A DNA stretch of 33,804 nucleotides from Ectocarpus siliculosus (Eukaryota > Sar > Phaeophyceae > Ectocarpales > Ectocarpaceae), in contig FN648644.1 in NCBI GenBank assembly GCA_000310025.1, positions 62,941 through 96,744 on the forward strand, read 5' to 3'. Below, in pieces: positions 1 to 11,200 of the stretch (its first letter is position 1; each line of letters opens with the position of its first letter). A program made the position numbers and the translations under genes. The notes under the pieces are model-generated. The model was given only the letters and a program-made list of their open reading frames with translations. It was not told the origin of the DNA and did no database searches.

Positions 1-2799
1 TACGGTACTTCGAAACTCTGCTAAATTTTGGCTGGGCATCGGGATCGCCGATAAGCGATGAAAGCTTGAGGGTCATGTTATGGAATTTGGAGGTAGACAT
101 ATGATCGTAGTTGATCATGGTTATTTGGCGCCGTCTGATGCTAAGACGTGACGTCATGCTAGATTAGGGCTTTATGCCGAGACATGTGCCCTTCTGTCAG
201 TGTGTGCGGGCAGGCGATCCATGATCGATCGTATGTGCGTGGGATATTGTGAGTTGGCTTGGAAAGCGTTAATCAAGAGAAAGAGAACAACGGAAAGCAA
301 CAACAACCTGCTACTGTGGTCGGACAAGAGAGTTCCACACAGCTTAAAGGTGATTGACTCTGAAGGAAGGGGTCCAATACCATTACAGTCACCTCTACGC
401 ACGCATAAATATGAAGAGATCTGTCTCACTCGTGTTGAGCTGGGTGCGTCGTATGCAGTGCATACTTCTACGTCAGTGATTGTCGATGTATCTGCATGTT
501 CCAGGCAAAAAATAAAAACGACCATGCGAAAAACACAGTACAATAGTCCCCTCTCCCCGGGCGGGATTTTTAACCAATCTCCAACCGCACCGGCTGGAAA
601 AATGCTTGGGGTTCTTGGAACCTGTGCACGCTCCTACTTGTGACCGGGTTGCACGACTCTATCGAGGACGAATATCAGCTCAGCCTAAATCTCGATGGTT
701 GTGGCCAACCTGTCTATTTCTGTCATGTCATGCCTTCGGGAGTAGACCCGGGTTTATGTGAGAATGGTTTGGGCTACCCCGCTGCATTACTCTGCGTGGA
801 TTCAGAGTTGATCTGCTTCAAATATAGGCATGCATGGGCGACTTTGGCATGCCGACCACGCCCGCCCGTCGAACGCGGTTTCTAATCGTGGCAACCATTT
901 GGAAGCCCCATTGCCGTAAGAGAGGCGGCGAGATGGCACCCTCGCACGAGCGATTTTCAATGCCCAATTGCTCCATAACCAAGTTTATTGTACAAACACC
1001 AAAAGTTGTGGTTTTGGAAACATCTCGTAGATGACTTTCCGTAGACGTGTCGGACTCTTTCCGCACCCACTTGGTTGTGGAGCAATCGAGTTTTGAAAGT
1101 CGATCTAGGGGGGGGCGTCATGGTGTCATATCTCCACCCCTTTCGATAGCTTTCTTATATCTGCCGCATGGCTCCTAGCGATCTGGGTAACTTTACGAGG
1201 GCAGCAGAACACTGCTGCAACACTTGTCTCAACTTGCTCTGGAGCAACACCTACCTTGCCTGCACATGCACTCTCAGCATTTGCTTCTACCGTGCGCGCC
1301 ACAGCGTAAGAACTTGACACTATTTATAAATAAATACATTCAGCGTAAAATATGCTTCTATCCGAGTACGTTATCTTGCCCTAACAACAGGTGCGTGCCC
1401 AGTTCGAGGTTCAGAACAAGAAGTGGGTGTACCACTGCGTCTACAGATAGGAACGGAGACCCGAAGCCGCAACGCATGCAAGATTGAACGTGGCGTTTGG
1501 GAGGAGGGAGGGAAGCGTGATCCCTACGAAAGCTACAGTTAGATCGGGGGGGGCGGGGGGCTTCCGCGTAGCCCCATTCATGTAACGAAGGTTAAGCCGA
1601 AGACTAAGGTTGCTGGGGCCGGTTGACGCTAGGGAGCAACTGGATAAATGTTTTGGGCATTCTGACAAACCTTAGTCAGTGGGGCAGCGACGCGTTGACA
1701 GCGTCTGACCGCCGTGTGATAATCACTCAATGGGTGGGGGGGGGTAACCATAGAAATTGTCGACAGTCACTAGCGTTGTTGTACCAGTTTCGCCTTTCTT
1801 TTCGACGTACTTGTGTACGGCGGTGATCTTTCTCGGCGGGGGTTGCGGTCCTTCTCCATCACATGCGTCCCACGACCGCAACGACAGCTTGGTCTGCTGA
1901 AAGGCGAAGACGACAGCATGGAGGCGGACGGACGGTGAGATGGACAGCGTTAGAGGGTCTGGTACAGTTGTCGCGAGCGTCTAGACTACACCCGCTGCTC
2001 TAGACAGACATTGCGTTCCTCCCTGTGGTTAACTACCGTTAGGCGGGGCAGGGGGTGCTTTGGTGAGTTCATTACTCGGCAGTCTCAGAAGTGCACCCGC
2101 CACCGTAACGGCGGCCTGAAGCTGCTGTTTGAATAGTACAGCAGCTGAGACCCGGATGCTGTGGTAGACTCGTGGGTTTTGCATAGGGGAGTACGGCAGA
2201 GCAGGTGGCGGGTGCACGTCGGACAGTAGGACAGCACTAGTTGCAACGAACGGGGAGGACACTAACGCCTAATGTCACCCTTGTGCCCTTGTGGATCAAG
2301 AAGGTTGAGGGTTATCCGTGTGTCTGTGTGTATTGCCTTTCTTTGCACCATGCATTGGTGCGTTAAACTTGTACCTACTACATTGACCGCGAAGCCGCTT
2401 TTTATCCAGGAAGCCTGTCGCCTTCTCTACGGCCTCATGATGTTTGAGAGGTCTCTATTGAGAACGCATGCGGTGAATAAAAACTCGAGTGATATTTATT
2501 GGGAAACCATTGTGTTCCTGGTGGCAATCGACATGCATGTGTGTTCTACAAACGCGTTCAACATGAGAGGTCTTACCAAGGGCTGTAGGCCCCCAAAGAA
2601 AATATAACGCTGCCCGCCCTGCATGGGCAGTCGTGTACATATTCGAAGGAGGAACCCCGGGCACGTTCAGCGGGAAAATCCTGGCCCTAAATGGAATCGG
2701 CAAACAAGAACACCACGTGCTCGGATAAAGGGGGCCAATTAGGCGCGAGCCTAGCACAAAATAACAAAAGAACTGGCAGTGCGAAAGATGGGACTCTAG
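1..2799. other. Region with no recognisable gene
   Basis: Both strands contain only short open frames (under about 150 codons) that overlap each other in several frames and show no motif, exon-like conservation or clear splice context that I can recognise. Several G-runs occur, near 1110, 1540 and 1735. Nothing here can be assigned to a gene, RNA or known repeat from the sequence alone. An unrecognised exon of a lineage-specific gene cannot be excluded. Confidence 0.5.
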
Positions 2800-2985
2800 G
2801 GGGGTTTACTCATAGTCATAGTCATAGTCGTGCATGCGGTAGTCGTTAGACCATTGACCTCGCACCCCTGCAAAAACCGGGACGGAGCGAAGCACAGTGA
2901 GGTATTCGGCGAGTTGTATGGAGGGTGCGCTGAATCCTGCGAAGGGTGTTCGGTATCTTGTGCTTCCTTCCTTGCATGCAAACAA
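2800..2985 (-). repeat. C-tailed interspersed repeat, copy A (internally deleted)
   Basis: Read on the minus strand this segment matches the repeats at 3664-3895 and 28800-29038. The shared blocks are the AGGAAG-AAGCACAAGAT block, the block CAGCGCACCCTCCAT, then CTCGCCGAATACCTCAC, and finally GCGAGGTCAATGGTCTAACGAC followed by a C-rich tail. Relative to the other copies, about 40 bases in the middle are missing (the part with GGTGATGTGAGAGCCTGG). The 3' tail carries three copies of the hexamer GACTAT before the C-run. No open frame or pol III promoter box is evident. It could be a SINE or a short 5'-truncated LINE 3' end. Confidence 0.75.
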
Positions 2986-3289
2986 ATTACGGCTGCGAAA
3001 TGATTATATTGTTTTCTGTGATTTCACCTCCGTAGTCAGTTATAAGCACTGTGTAACTGCCTCGAGGGTGCTTGACCAATTTAGCGCCACACGGTGCGAT
3101 CATCCCCTTTGCGCGGAGTGAGGGTTCTCGACCCCGCACAACATGATCTACTCGACCACCATCATCATGGTTACCGAGAAATAATCAACGGCGAAAAAGC
3201 GGCAACTAACCTGGTTGTCGAGACCACGTAGCGATCAGCGTGTTACACAGGGTCGTAGCCAAGCGACGAAAATCCACCGGGGACTCTAT

Positions 3290-3385
3290 GGGAGGGGGGG
3301 GGTACTCGTGTAAGTGCATGCCGTCGTCGTTAGACAATTGACCTCGCACCCCTACATGCATGCCAGGACGGGGCGCCATGGACTC
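3290..3385 (-). repeat. C-tailed interspersed repeat, copy B (3' fragment)
   Basis: Only the 3' part of the family is present. On the minus strand it holds the block GCGAGGTCAATTGTCTAACGAC, then GGCATGCAC and a terminal C-run. Like copy A, it continues past the C-run into TAGAGTCCC-like sequence, so the two neighbouring copies may share flanking sequence through local duplication. The roughly 300 bases separating it from copy A contain no gene that I can see. Confidence 0.65.
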
Positions 3386-3663
3386 CGGGCGGGGGGAGTT
3401 TTAAAGAATACCTGTCTGCAAGGAAGGCCCACAAAACCACCAACGAAAGTGCATGCATGATTCACTGCCCCTTTGCCTAAGCCAAAACGAACAGCAGCAT
3501 CGGCCAACAACGCACTCCACAGTCAGGTTCCAGCATGCTTCAATGAGCAAGTCGTGTATCTTGATGATAATTGCTCTTCTTTTGAATTTTTGCGCACTCC
3601 CCCCTTTTAGAAATAGAGCTTACAACTGTCTCTGGAAGCGGAAGCACCAGAAACTAAATTCAG

Positions 3664-3895
3664 TCATGCGCAGCTGTGTCATCCGTTGCAAGGAAGTAAG
3701 CACAGGATGTCGCACACCCTTAACAGGATGCAGCGCACCCTCCATGCGACTCGCCGAATACCTCACGGCGCTTCGCGCTTGGTGATGTGAGAGCCTGGTC
3801 CGGTGAGAACCCGGCGTGCTCCGTCTCGGCTTTGTGGGGATGCGAGGTCAATGGGGCTACGGCATGCACGACTATGAGTACACACACACATACCC
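3664..3895 (+). repeat. C-tailed interspersed repeat, copy C (full-length-like)
   Basis: By eye this copy is highly similar (well over 80 percent) to the copy at 28800-29038 over about 230 bases. The match runs from the shared CGCAGCTGT block, through AAGGAAGTAAGCACA, CGCCGAATACCTCACGGCGC and GGTGATGTGAGAGCCTGG, to GCGAGGTCAATGG. The tail here is a short CA repeat where other copies have a C-run. It lies in the opposite orientation to copies A and B only 0.3-0.9 kb away, giving an inverted-repeat arrangement. Confidence 0.8.
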
Positions 3896-5284
3896 TTGTC
3901 GAAATGGTGGAATGGCGGGGAGTAATTCAGATCTCCATTTGACCTTTTCCCATTTGACTTTTCACAAGAGCGCTGTTGCGGTGTTTCTGGAACGGGCATG
4001 GTTCTGGCGCGCAAACAACCCTCTCACGCGGGATTGATTGATGCAGCCGCCGTGCACCCCTGCGGGAACGGCAACCAGGTCATGTTGTGGCTAGATGTGT
4101 AACGCCGTACATCATCTATCAGTTGTTGTTGCGGTTGTGCCTTCCTCACGTTCGTTCTGGGAAAGAAACAAGGCACTCCGTGAATGCTTGCGTGAGGTTG
4201 GGGAGTGGTTCAGACGTTGTGTCAGCATGGCACGAGGAGGTTGTGGTTACTTGCGCAACAACGTTCTCATTTACGTTGTCTGACGTTGCAAGCCAATAAG
4301 TAAGTTGTTTCGAAGGAAAGCGTGTGGCGGGAAAGGCCCTTGCAGAGGGAGAAGGTTGGGTTCAAGTCGGGTCCAAATGGATATTGCTCACTATCTGAGA
4401 AACGTTGATGTTCCTTTGGCGAGTTTCCGAACAATATATCTGGAGTTTTCTCAATCGGAAAACCACCAGTAAGTAAGCTTCTACTGTAGGAGTTAACAGT
4501 TAGTTGTGGATACAAGCTCTGCTGCGGTCGTGAAATCAATGGGGAAACGCACACACAACGTTGAAACGATATTTAGTAGATAGATGTGAAAACCGCACGG
4601 AGAACCGCGCCAAACACCCCCACTTATTCCTTGCACACCACCACCTCCCCTCTTGCACACTCGCTGATGATGCATGAAAATGTCTGCTCTCATCATCCTT
4701 GCTGGACTGACTCGCTCGCGCATTGCCAGATAGCATAGTATAGTGTGAACGGTTTCATGTCGCAGAGAAAGCCATCACCTCTCGGTCCGGTGGACTATGC
4801 CTTGTAGTATAACAACCGTCTCGTCGCCCTGGCCGGCACTCGCGCGAGGAATGCTGTCCCTTCCCAAAACGTCGTCGTGTGTATAGTGTGTACTGGTGTT
4901 GCTGGTATTGTTTGTTCACTGCTGTAGAAGTACACAGAGAAGGCAGGGACTATGTACAAAAAAATAAGGCCGTTTTACCACAGTCGTGACACACCATGCC
5001 CAGCTGTGTAGCTCAGGATCATATACCAATCCGCATCTCACGGATCCGAATCAACAGGTAGGGAGGCTGGATGTCGACAGACAGACAGACAGACAGACAG
5101 ACAAAGACAGGGATCGACAGAAACAGGAAGAGCACATGAGAGATTTGAAAGGGCGGGGGTGGGCGTGTTCGTCAATGTAAAACGCCTCCGTACATTTTAG
5201 AACACCCTTTGAGCGCATCGTGTGTTGCGTTGTTCCATTTGGTTGAGTGCTGTATCCTTGCCTTGCGAAGACAGACGAGTTGAC
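3896..5284. other. Intergenic region upstream of ALG6
   Basis: No coding feature recognised. The stretch should contain the ALG6 promoter and 5' untranslated region, but I see no convincing TATA box or initiator. It includes a GACA microsatellite. The open frame that runs through that microsatellite is low-complexity and has no support as a gene. Confidence 0.5.
5076..5103 (+). repeat. (GACA)7 microsatellite
   Basis: Seven perfect GACA units, followed by an imperfect continuation (AAGACAGGGATCGACAG). It lies about 180 bases upstream of the ALG6 start codon, so length polymorphism here could sit in the promoter or 5' untranslated region. Confidence 0.95.
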
Positions 5285-8200
5285 ATGGACGGACCCGCTA
5301 CCGATTTACCATCCCTGACAAAGTGGCAGCCAGGCCCTTTGGTTGTAGTGTGGTTTGCTCTGCTGCTGCGATGCATGGTCTCGCTGTGGCCGTACTCTGG
5401 GCAAGGAGAGCGGCCCATGTACGGTGACTACGAAGCACAGAGACACTGGATGGAGATCACCAACGCCCTGCCGCTTCATCAATGGTACAGGTAGGCAAAC
5501 GTGATTGCACCGGTGAAGGTTTGCCTGATGAGGGGCTCATGGTATACTCCTTCACTCTCCGGGATGCCCCCATCCAAAGCCGGCTGCAGCGCGCTGCAGC
5601 GTGTGTATTTCCTCCGCGTTTTCGCGTTTTCGAAAATTCGGCCACAGCCCGCCATGTTGTGCACCTGCTCACTGCAGCTTGCTGCGCCGTCTACGTACCC
5701 ACGATCCCTAAGTCCGCCCAGGGAGGCTTATGATACAGCGGCGCTCTCGCGGATTAACAGCAGTCCAACGCCCTCTCAAGAGTTGAATCCCGCTTACTGT
5801 CCGAGATGGAGGTACACAGCACAACCAGATGAGGTGCAAAGCAACGGGTGCTAGCGGTACGCGTCCACCATAGTCTTACCACACCCCCTGGACCGATTTT
5901 CACAGATCGGTTGCTCCACGACGAAGAGGATGCCGATATCAAATGAGTCGTCTTCGGAAAGCTTTCCACAAGACGGTTCCATCGCCGCCATTTTCTGCAC
6001 CGTTATTACTGGTTTACTTTCGGGTAACCGGGCTTCGAAAATCGGTCCAGGGGGGCGGGGTGATATCTTGTGTCATGTCACCTACTGTGTACGACAAGCG
6101 TAGGAAGACGACGCTGGCTGAGTTTTGGAGGCGATTTAGGCTGATGGGGTGTATCGGCTTGCTCGCCCAATTCACCTCTCACCCCTTCCACGCCGTTTTC
6201 TTGTTTTCTCCTGTTTTCTCCGATGCGTCACGCTGCTGTGTGTGGTGTGTACATCTCCAGATTCGATCTGGAGTATTGGGGGCTGGACTATCCTCCTCTG
6301 ACAGCCTATGTCTCGTGGGCCTGTGGTCAGCTGTCGAGGGTTGTGGAGCCCGCATCTATGGCCCTCGGTCTATCTCGTGGCTACGAGACTCAGAGCCACA
6401 AGGTAGGGACCAAGAAGGTCACTAATCTACTGTACATGCGGTATACTGCTGCCGTACTGCAGTAGGCTGACATCCGGGGTTCGAGTGTCCCCTCTTGAGC
6501 ATGTTATCCTCGAGGATTTTATTTGCCCCTGAAATAAGCGGAACAAAAAGCCTGAAGAACAACAGTAGGCTTTCCGAAATGAGGCGATGACCTGCTTTTA
6601 CCGATCTGGCGAGCACCGCGTTGATCACAGGGATGGCAACCCTGGGGGGACGTGTTCGTGGCTTGAAAGAAAGCTTGGCGGACTCGGGCACTAGATTTTG
6701 TTGAGAGGCACGATGACCACTAGACCACCAGTTTACGCTGATTGGTGGTCTCATCGTGATTCTCAGCAACGGACATGCTGGTCTTGACTGGTACTGCTGA
6801 CTGCGGTGTGTACGACAGGGCAGATTTCTGTAGTACCATTTGTTATGAAGCACGATGACCACTAGGCACTAGACCACTAGTCAGCGCTACCTAGTGGTCT
6901 CCTGGTCAGCGCTTCTTAATACCACCAATCACTGGACATTCCTACTTCTGTGTTGTGACGTACGACAACCTTGTCGACGGGTGGCGACGAAATACTCGAG
7001 CCTCGACCCCAATCTGACGATGCTTTGTTGCGGGGCCGTTCTGTGTGTTTTTTGGAGGCTGGCCAGCAGTTCGTACCGCTAAGAAGTTTTGTTCCAAAGG
7101 CGGCGATTGGTGCCTAGCATCGCCTGGTTTGTTACACACGAGCACACAAGACAAGCAGGTGCACCGCGGATGAGACTTTCCCTGTACAACTCTTACAGCA
7201 GTAGCACCTACCACGCTCCGCGGAATTCACAGGGTAGGAGCCACCGATGATACCTCACGTGATTCCGCCCACCCACGTCTTTGGTGTGGTCATTCTGTAA
7301 CGTATTGTTTGCTGAATGCGCGGTATTTTTTCTTTTCTCAGGCCGGAAGCACCACCGCCATGTGGCACCCATCATTTTGGCTTGCCTGTTTGCGATATGC
7401 TTGCTTTGTGGACTTGTGTGTCCGCTGCTGGGCGCACTGCTGGGCGTGCTGAACTGCTGTTTTGTCGCGTGCAACCTATTAGTAATCCTAACCCTACCCC
7501 TTGAACGGCAGGCCTTCATGCGGATGACGGTCTTGTTGTTGGATCTCGCCATCTTCTTCCCCGCCGCAGCAGCACTCACGAGCAGGTGCCTGTCACGTTC
7601 GTTTTCCTTATGTACTGCCACAGCAGTTGTACAGTCAGCCGTGACGAAGCCTGTACATCAATAGAGGTTGTCGGGTGTACAAGCCTTAGCCTTCTCTGTA
7701 GGAGGGGAGGACGGGAGAGGCAGGCAGCCTTGCTGAAATGCATTGCTATTGTAGCATGGTGGTGTTGCGTCTCCGTTACTCTTGGTGCCCTGTTGTTGCC
7801 GAGCGAGACACCTTGTGTGGCGTGGAAATTGCTGCACGTCGCATGACGCCCAAACACCGGGTACGCGCTGCTGCGCTCTATCGTTCATGCTTGCCATGCT
7901 GGTGCACGAACGATGCACGTCCAAGAATGAAATGACGAATTACGCACTGGAGTTGTCATCAAGAAGGTCCCAAACCCGTGAAGATGAAGTACGGCGGTGG
8001 CTCAGACAAGGGACTGGCTCAACACATGAGCACGGCCAAAGACTAAACTGCGCTTGCTCTCTCTCTCTGCATCACAGCCGGAACACTGTTGGATGGGATT
8101 TTTCTTACTCTTGACGCGAACAACGATGCGTCCCCGTCAACATCGCCTGGGCCACCGCCTACATTGCCTCTGCTGATCCGTCCACTGTAGACTGTAGACA

Positions 8201-11200
8201 CTCCACACCTTAATCGCTGTGCAGAGGTGTGACTGATGTACCTACTTCGTCTGCAGCGTTGATTTGATTGCTTGCGCACGCCATGCTTCCCCAGGTTAGC
8301 TATTGACAGGACGGTGCGGAGGGGAAGAGGGGTGCCCCTCCTAGAGCATTGGGATCATCCTGCGGCGACGAGGGCTCTGTGCATGGTGCTCCTTTCGCCG
8401 TCCCTGGTGCTCGTCGATCACGGACACTTCCAGTACAACTGCGTGTGCCTCGGGCTGGCCGTGGCGGCCGCTGCTGCGGTGGCTAGCGGAAAACGTGGCG
8501 GAGGTGACTGGTTGGTATTACCATGGGATTAACATGATATGCATTGGTACTATCGTATATAGGTGGACGAGACAAGACACAGGATTGATTGTCGGGATGC
8601 TTTCTTGTTCGTCGTAGAATAGCATCTCAGAGTTTTGCTGTACAACTATGGTATGCTACGACCACGTCTACGACATCTACGAAATCGGGGTCCACAGGTT
8701 TTCTCTGCATATGACTTCCGGCTGTTGATTCTCGGAGAGACATGGAAGCTCGTTGAGACGCGATGCGTTCCGCGCGTGTGGGTATGTAGTAGATGGTCTA
8801 GATAGACAGGGCTCCTTTCTTTTCGTTGCCGCTGAAACCCTCTCACCCTCTTGCTGCTGCCATGATTTTTCGTGGCCTTGCCGTTTTGTGTGGCAGAACT
8901 TGTCGGCAGCGCTCTCTTCTCCTTGTCTCTCAACTTCAAGCAGATGGCTCTGTACTATGCTCCAGCTTTCTTCTTCTACCTGCTGGCCTCTTGTGTGTGG
9001 AGTAACCCGGCGGGCACGAAGGCGATTGGTGAGTCAGTCGATCCTTCGGCACGTCGATGTGTACATGTTTCAATTTTTGGCTATTTAGTACAGCGTGGGT
9101 GTTTTGTGTGCATGGAGGTAAAAGGCTCACCTTAAAAACACGAGTGTCTAAGGTCGCGACATGGGCTTTGTATTTTGAGAAGGCATCCAGGGTTGAGAGT
9201 AAACGCCACTACAATGCCAAGATTGCCAAGATTGTTTTCTATGTACATGTACTGGTATACCATACAGCAATCACAGGCAGTTAGTTGCCTACGGCAGCAG
9301 TTAGTTTTATGCAAGGCCGACCGGCACTCATCTCCTTCCTACCCCCCAGCCAAGCACCGCACACACGCCACGACCGCTTCTACCATGCCGTCTTGAAAAT
9401 CGAAACATCAGATGTGTTGGACCAACCAAACGGCGTTGCCCCCTACAGGAAGCCATGCGGATGGCACAGCGACGTCGTTGAACCGTTTGTCGGGGGTGTT
9501 GCGGCGGGTGCTCGGCCTCGGGTCTGTGGTGATTATCACTTTCATGGTCTTGTGGGCACCGTTCTGCCTTTTGCGGGACGATGATTCTGAGGATGGTTCC
9601 GACGCGCAAAGCGGATGCCTGTCTGCGATGGGCCAGGTGAGCTAGCTGGGCCCGCTGCTCCGCTTGTTTGCTGCCTTGTTGCGTCGTTGCCCTTTGGAAC
9701 CAGCAGGGTCTGCCGCAGGGGCTGACAAAGTTGGGGATTTGTCCCGTGTATGTGTTTAATTGAGCAAGTCTATTCATCCACGGAACCCCTGTCACACGCG
9801 TAGAATGCCACCATGACAACGGCCCCCTTAAGGATTGGATAATGCCAAGGGGTTTCCGGGCTACACCTCTTTTTGGTAGGGACGTGAAGACGTGAAGGTG
9901 GATGCTTGGGTGGTGTCGGGAAGAATCAGGATCGCCGGACGACGGTTGGCATTGGGTGGTGGCTAGACCCACAGCTGCAGCTATTTGATATCAGTACAGT
10001 AGCGAGAATGGCCCCTGTCGACCGCTTTTCTGTGTCCTTGCTTTGCAAATGGTGTGAGAGGCCACATGACGGATGCCTTGGCATGAAGATGAAGCTGCAG
10101 TCGTGATCAATCCCGGGCCATTGTCGGCCCCCTCCCGTCTCTGTGAAGGTTCCGATAAGAGCATACTGTATGGTAAGGGGAACGGGGGGGGATATGCTGC
10201 TGTGCCTGATGCATGGATGTTTCGTTGACGCTACTCCAATCTGCGCCTTTGCCCTCTCGCGATTGACGGATGTCCCGTGGGTTTTCTCCTGCCGAACGGA
10301 CGGGATGCCCCAGCACATACCTTGCACGGGCGAGAACGGGTCTGTGTTTTTTTCAAAGACAGCACCAACGTTTTCAAAACTTATGATACTACTGGAACGG
10401 CAACAAACACAGGTGTCAGTGAGGTTGTTCCCCTTCTCTCGGGGACTGTTCGAGGACAAGGTCGCCAACCTCTGGTTCTGCCTCGACGTCGTATTCAAGC
10501 TGAGGAGGAGGCTGCCGGTGCCGCAACTCGCGAAGCTGGCTCTCGCGTCGACGCTGAGGTGGGTTGGTTGGTTGCGATGTGCCGCGTATGAAGATGCAGG
10601 GATGAGGTTATGAATATTGAATGGGACAGCGTAGCCGATGAGCCACCACATGTTGCGGTGCCGGGGAAAGAATGCTATGTATGGTGACAGGGACATATTC
10701 TGGCTATTATTTGGGTGGTTCGAGGGTGAAGCGAAGAGAGGAGGGCGCAGGCGAGATACCTCGTGGTTGCGATCTCCCTAGCCTAAGGCGGCATCATCCA
10801 TCATCCATGATGCACACTTTGGCACACAATAATGTACAGGAAGGTGTTCTCCACCGACGTACCCGCTAGAGTACCGCAGTGCAGAACGGTACAGCATGTA
10901 CCAGCAGTGCAGCAGGTACAGCAGAGCAGTCCACGAGGCGATTCCTTACAGCAGATGTTGGCTGGCATGTTGGAATATTGTCATACTGATACGATCACCA
11001 ACACCAACATCAACGTCAACATTTTTTTCCTTCAAAGACTGCAGCACAGCACCCAGTCGGACGTTTTACCCCTAGCCGGCGGTACCCTCAATCATGATAC
11101 TAGAATAGATTGTTTGTTCGCCCGGTGTCATGGTCGGAGTAGTTTACGCGGCCAGGCAAGGCTGTTGGTCGGAAAAGCTCCTTGCTTGTTTTTTTTAGCG

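Noticed and set aside
4986-5180. Asp/Arg/Gln repeat protein
   Set aside because: Translation of the GACA microsatellite; no other protein character.
7281-7511. Upstream extension of ALG6 exon 3 as a separate hydrophobic protein
   Set aside because: The frame is intron 2 read through into exon 3; the FMRMTVL exon joins in phase to exon 2 after the CAG at 7511.
9328-9972. 214-codon minus-strand open frame
   Set aside because: Antisense shadow of ALG6 exon 6; low-complexity Arg/Gln/His composition and no motif.
9926-10696. 256-codon minus-strand open frame
   Set aside because: It lies antisense across ALG6 exon 7 and its flanking introns; the sense frame there carries the conserved GLFEDKVAN motif.
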